Shown here: one piece after another, positions 63,018-64,000 of the stretch
Layout: each line of letters starts with the position of its first letter
Numbering within the stretch: the first letter of the stretch is position 1
Origin: Hymenobacter sp. GOD-10R
GTDB taxonomy: Bacteria; Bacteroidota; Bacteroidia; Cytophagales; Hymenobacteraceae
Length of the DNA: 64,000 nucleotides
Direction: 5' to 3'
Assembly: GCF_035609205.1 (NCBI RefSeq)
Contig: NZ_CP141184.1
Span: 1,550,001-1,614,000 of the forward strand
Translations under genes and position numbers: made by a program
The notes under the pieces: model-generated
Seen by the model: the letters and a program-made list of their open reading frames with translations, nothing else
Told to the model about the DNA's origin: nothing
Databases searched by the model: none

Positions 63018-64000
63018 TTTTTTTGTTGCGGCGTACCTGCTTAGCAGCCAGCTAGGTATGGCGCAGCTTGGCAACCCGCTCCGCCGCGTGCTGCGCGCCG
63101 ATACGGCTACGTTTGGACGCATCTTGCGCCAGCCCGACCGCTATCGGGTACAGATTCTCTACACCCGTATCAACCGCGACGGGCAGAATCGGCCGCACTT
63201 TCGTACTTATGGCTACCGCGTGCGGCCGCATGAGTATTTCTATCCGGCCAGCACGGTGAAGTTGCCTGCGGCGGTACTGGCGCTTCAGAAACTGCATCGG
63301 CTGCAAGCTCAGGTGCCTGGGCTCACGCCCGAGTCGCCGGTGCGGATCGATTCGTCCTTTGCGGGACAAACCATGGTGCGGCGCGACACTAGCGCAGCTG
63401 ATGGACGACCTAGCCTGGCACAGTACATTCGCAAGGTGCTGCTCGTGAGTGACAACGATGCCTTTAATCGGCTGTACGAGTTTCTAGGGCAAGGTCCGCT
63501 GAATGAGGAACTGCACCGCAGGGGCTACGAGTCGGCGCGCATCATTCACCGGCTCTCCGTGGGCGACCAGGAGCCCGGCTCCCGCCACACCAACCCCATG
63601 ACGTTTTACGCCGATACGGCTTTGCAGCGTCCTTTGTACCTGCAACCCGCGGCATTCAACGAGCAGCCTTTCCCAGCCGTGCGGCGCGACAACTTGCTTG
63701 TTGGAAAAGCCTACATGCAGGGTGACAAGCGTGTGGATGGTTCTGAGAATACCGTCCAGGTGAACAAACCGATGGACTTTACCACAAAGAATTTTATTTC
63801 CTTAGCCGACCTGCAAGGTGTCCTGCGCGCCGTGCTCTTTCCCGAAGCAGTACCAGTAAAGCAGCGCTTTGAGTTGGCCGAGGAAGATTATGCTTTTTTG
63901 CGTCGCTACCTGAGCATGCTGCCCCGCGAAAGTGCGCACCCACGCTACAACACGAAAGAATTTCCCGACAACTACGTGAAGTTTTTGCTGGCAGGTGGTG
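62977..64000 (+). CDS. serine hydrolase of the class A beta-lactamase/PBP-like superfamily, truncated by the window end
   Basis: At least 341 residues are open to the last base with no stop. A signal peptide runs to about residue 29 (FFVAAYLLSSQLGMAQ). The SxxK motif is FYPASTVKLPAAV and the SDN motif is LLVSDNDAFNRLYEFLG, as in beta-lactamase2-family enzymes. The third (KTG-like) motif would lie beyond the edge. It probably acts in the periplasm on peptidoglycan-related or ester substrates; beta-lactamase activity is not implied. The leader contains an inverted repeat. Confidence 0.82.
   Translation, partial: MNTSLSGYRWWWRSFFVAAYLLSSQLGMAQLGNPLRRVLRADTATFGRILRQPDRYRVQILYTRINRDGQNRPHFRTYGYRVRPHEYFYPASTVKLPAAVLALQKLHRLQAQVPGLTPESPVRIDSSFAGQTMVRRDTSAADGRPSLAQYIRKVLLVSDNDAFNRLYEFLGQGPLNEELHRRGYESARIIHRLSVGDQEPGSRHTNPMTFYADTALQRPLYLQPAAFNEQPFPAVRRDNLLVGKAYMQGDKRVDGSENTVQVNKPMDFTTKNFISLADLQGVLRAVLFPEAVPVKQRFELAEEDYAFLRRYLSMLPRESAHPRYNTKEFPDNYVKFLLAGG

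Noticed and set aside
62977..64000. The edge gene as a true beta-lactamase
   Set aside because: SxxK and SDN motifs are also found in other serine hydrolases and PBPs; the third motif is not in view.
1..64000. tRNA, rRNA or riboswitch
   Set aside because: No cloverleaf, anticodon-arm pattern or known riboswitch core was recognised on either strand.

Overview
The window looks like a chromosomal segment of a Bacteroidota bacterium, most likely a Cytophagales member close to Hymenobacter. The grounds are: two SusC/SusD outer-membrane uptake pairs, an ECF sigma/FecR pair, DUF4369-thioredoxin lipid-envelope proteins, a type IX secretion (T9SS) sorting domain, few recognisable Shine-Dalgarno sites, moderately high GC, and very frequent CTAG/CCTAGG strings. 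The genus is inferred; no rRNA or tRNA gene is present to confirm it. I saw no insertion sequence, prophage or CRISPR array.

Layout. 0.4-10 kb: a PBP4-type D,D-carboxypeptidase, three tandem thioredoxin-fold proteins (one with an internal duplication), a fused phosphoserine phosphatase/3-phosphoglycerate dehydrogenase, a lipoprotein, a VOC protein and a DUF421 membrane protein. 10-17 kb: an alpha/beta hydrolase, then a three-gene SusC-SusD-lipoprotein operon without enzymes, and a DUF983 protein. 17-19.5 kb: two divergent AraC-type regulators. 19.6-31.4 kb: a polysaccharide utilisation locus on the minus strand (FecR, SusC with STN domain, SusD, SusE-like, GH76, GH92), with its ECF sigma factor transcribed divergently; the enzymes point to alpha-mannan. 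31.6-39.7 kb: membrane, redox and regulatory single genes, plus a short decayed ORF. 39.8-47.6 kb: an M1 peptidase, a GH43 enzyme without an obvious start codon, a run of three related small helical proteins, and gamma-glutamyltransferase. 47.8-58.4 kb: glucan metabolism (branching enzyme, GH31 alpha-glucosidase, an orphan half of a GT-B glycosyltransferase) mixed with an SDR, a second GH43 and a YdeI-like protein. 58.4-64 kb: a T9SS cargo protein, a rhomboid protease with a co-transcribed membrane protein sharing its N-terminal domain, two small disordered acidic proteins and a serine hydrolase cut by the window end.

How it works together. Three themes recur: glycan capture and breakdown at the envelope (two Sus systems, GH76/GH92/GH43, AraC and ECF control), intracellular alpha-glucan handling (GlgB, GH31), and envelope maintenance (PBP4-like protein, thioredoxins, rhomboid, M1 peptidase, GGT). 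Most convergent gene junctions carry strong hairpins; two have stems of 30 and 34 bp, much longer than a normal terminator.

The most promising undescribed items are the rhomboid plus single-pass membrane partner operon (60066-62054), the three-gene helical family (44506-45668), the stand-alone GT-B N-terminal domain (54822-55739), and the genome-style enrichment of CTAG, visible as CTA-GGN codon pairs for Leu-Gly.
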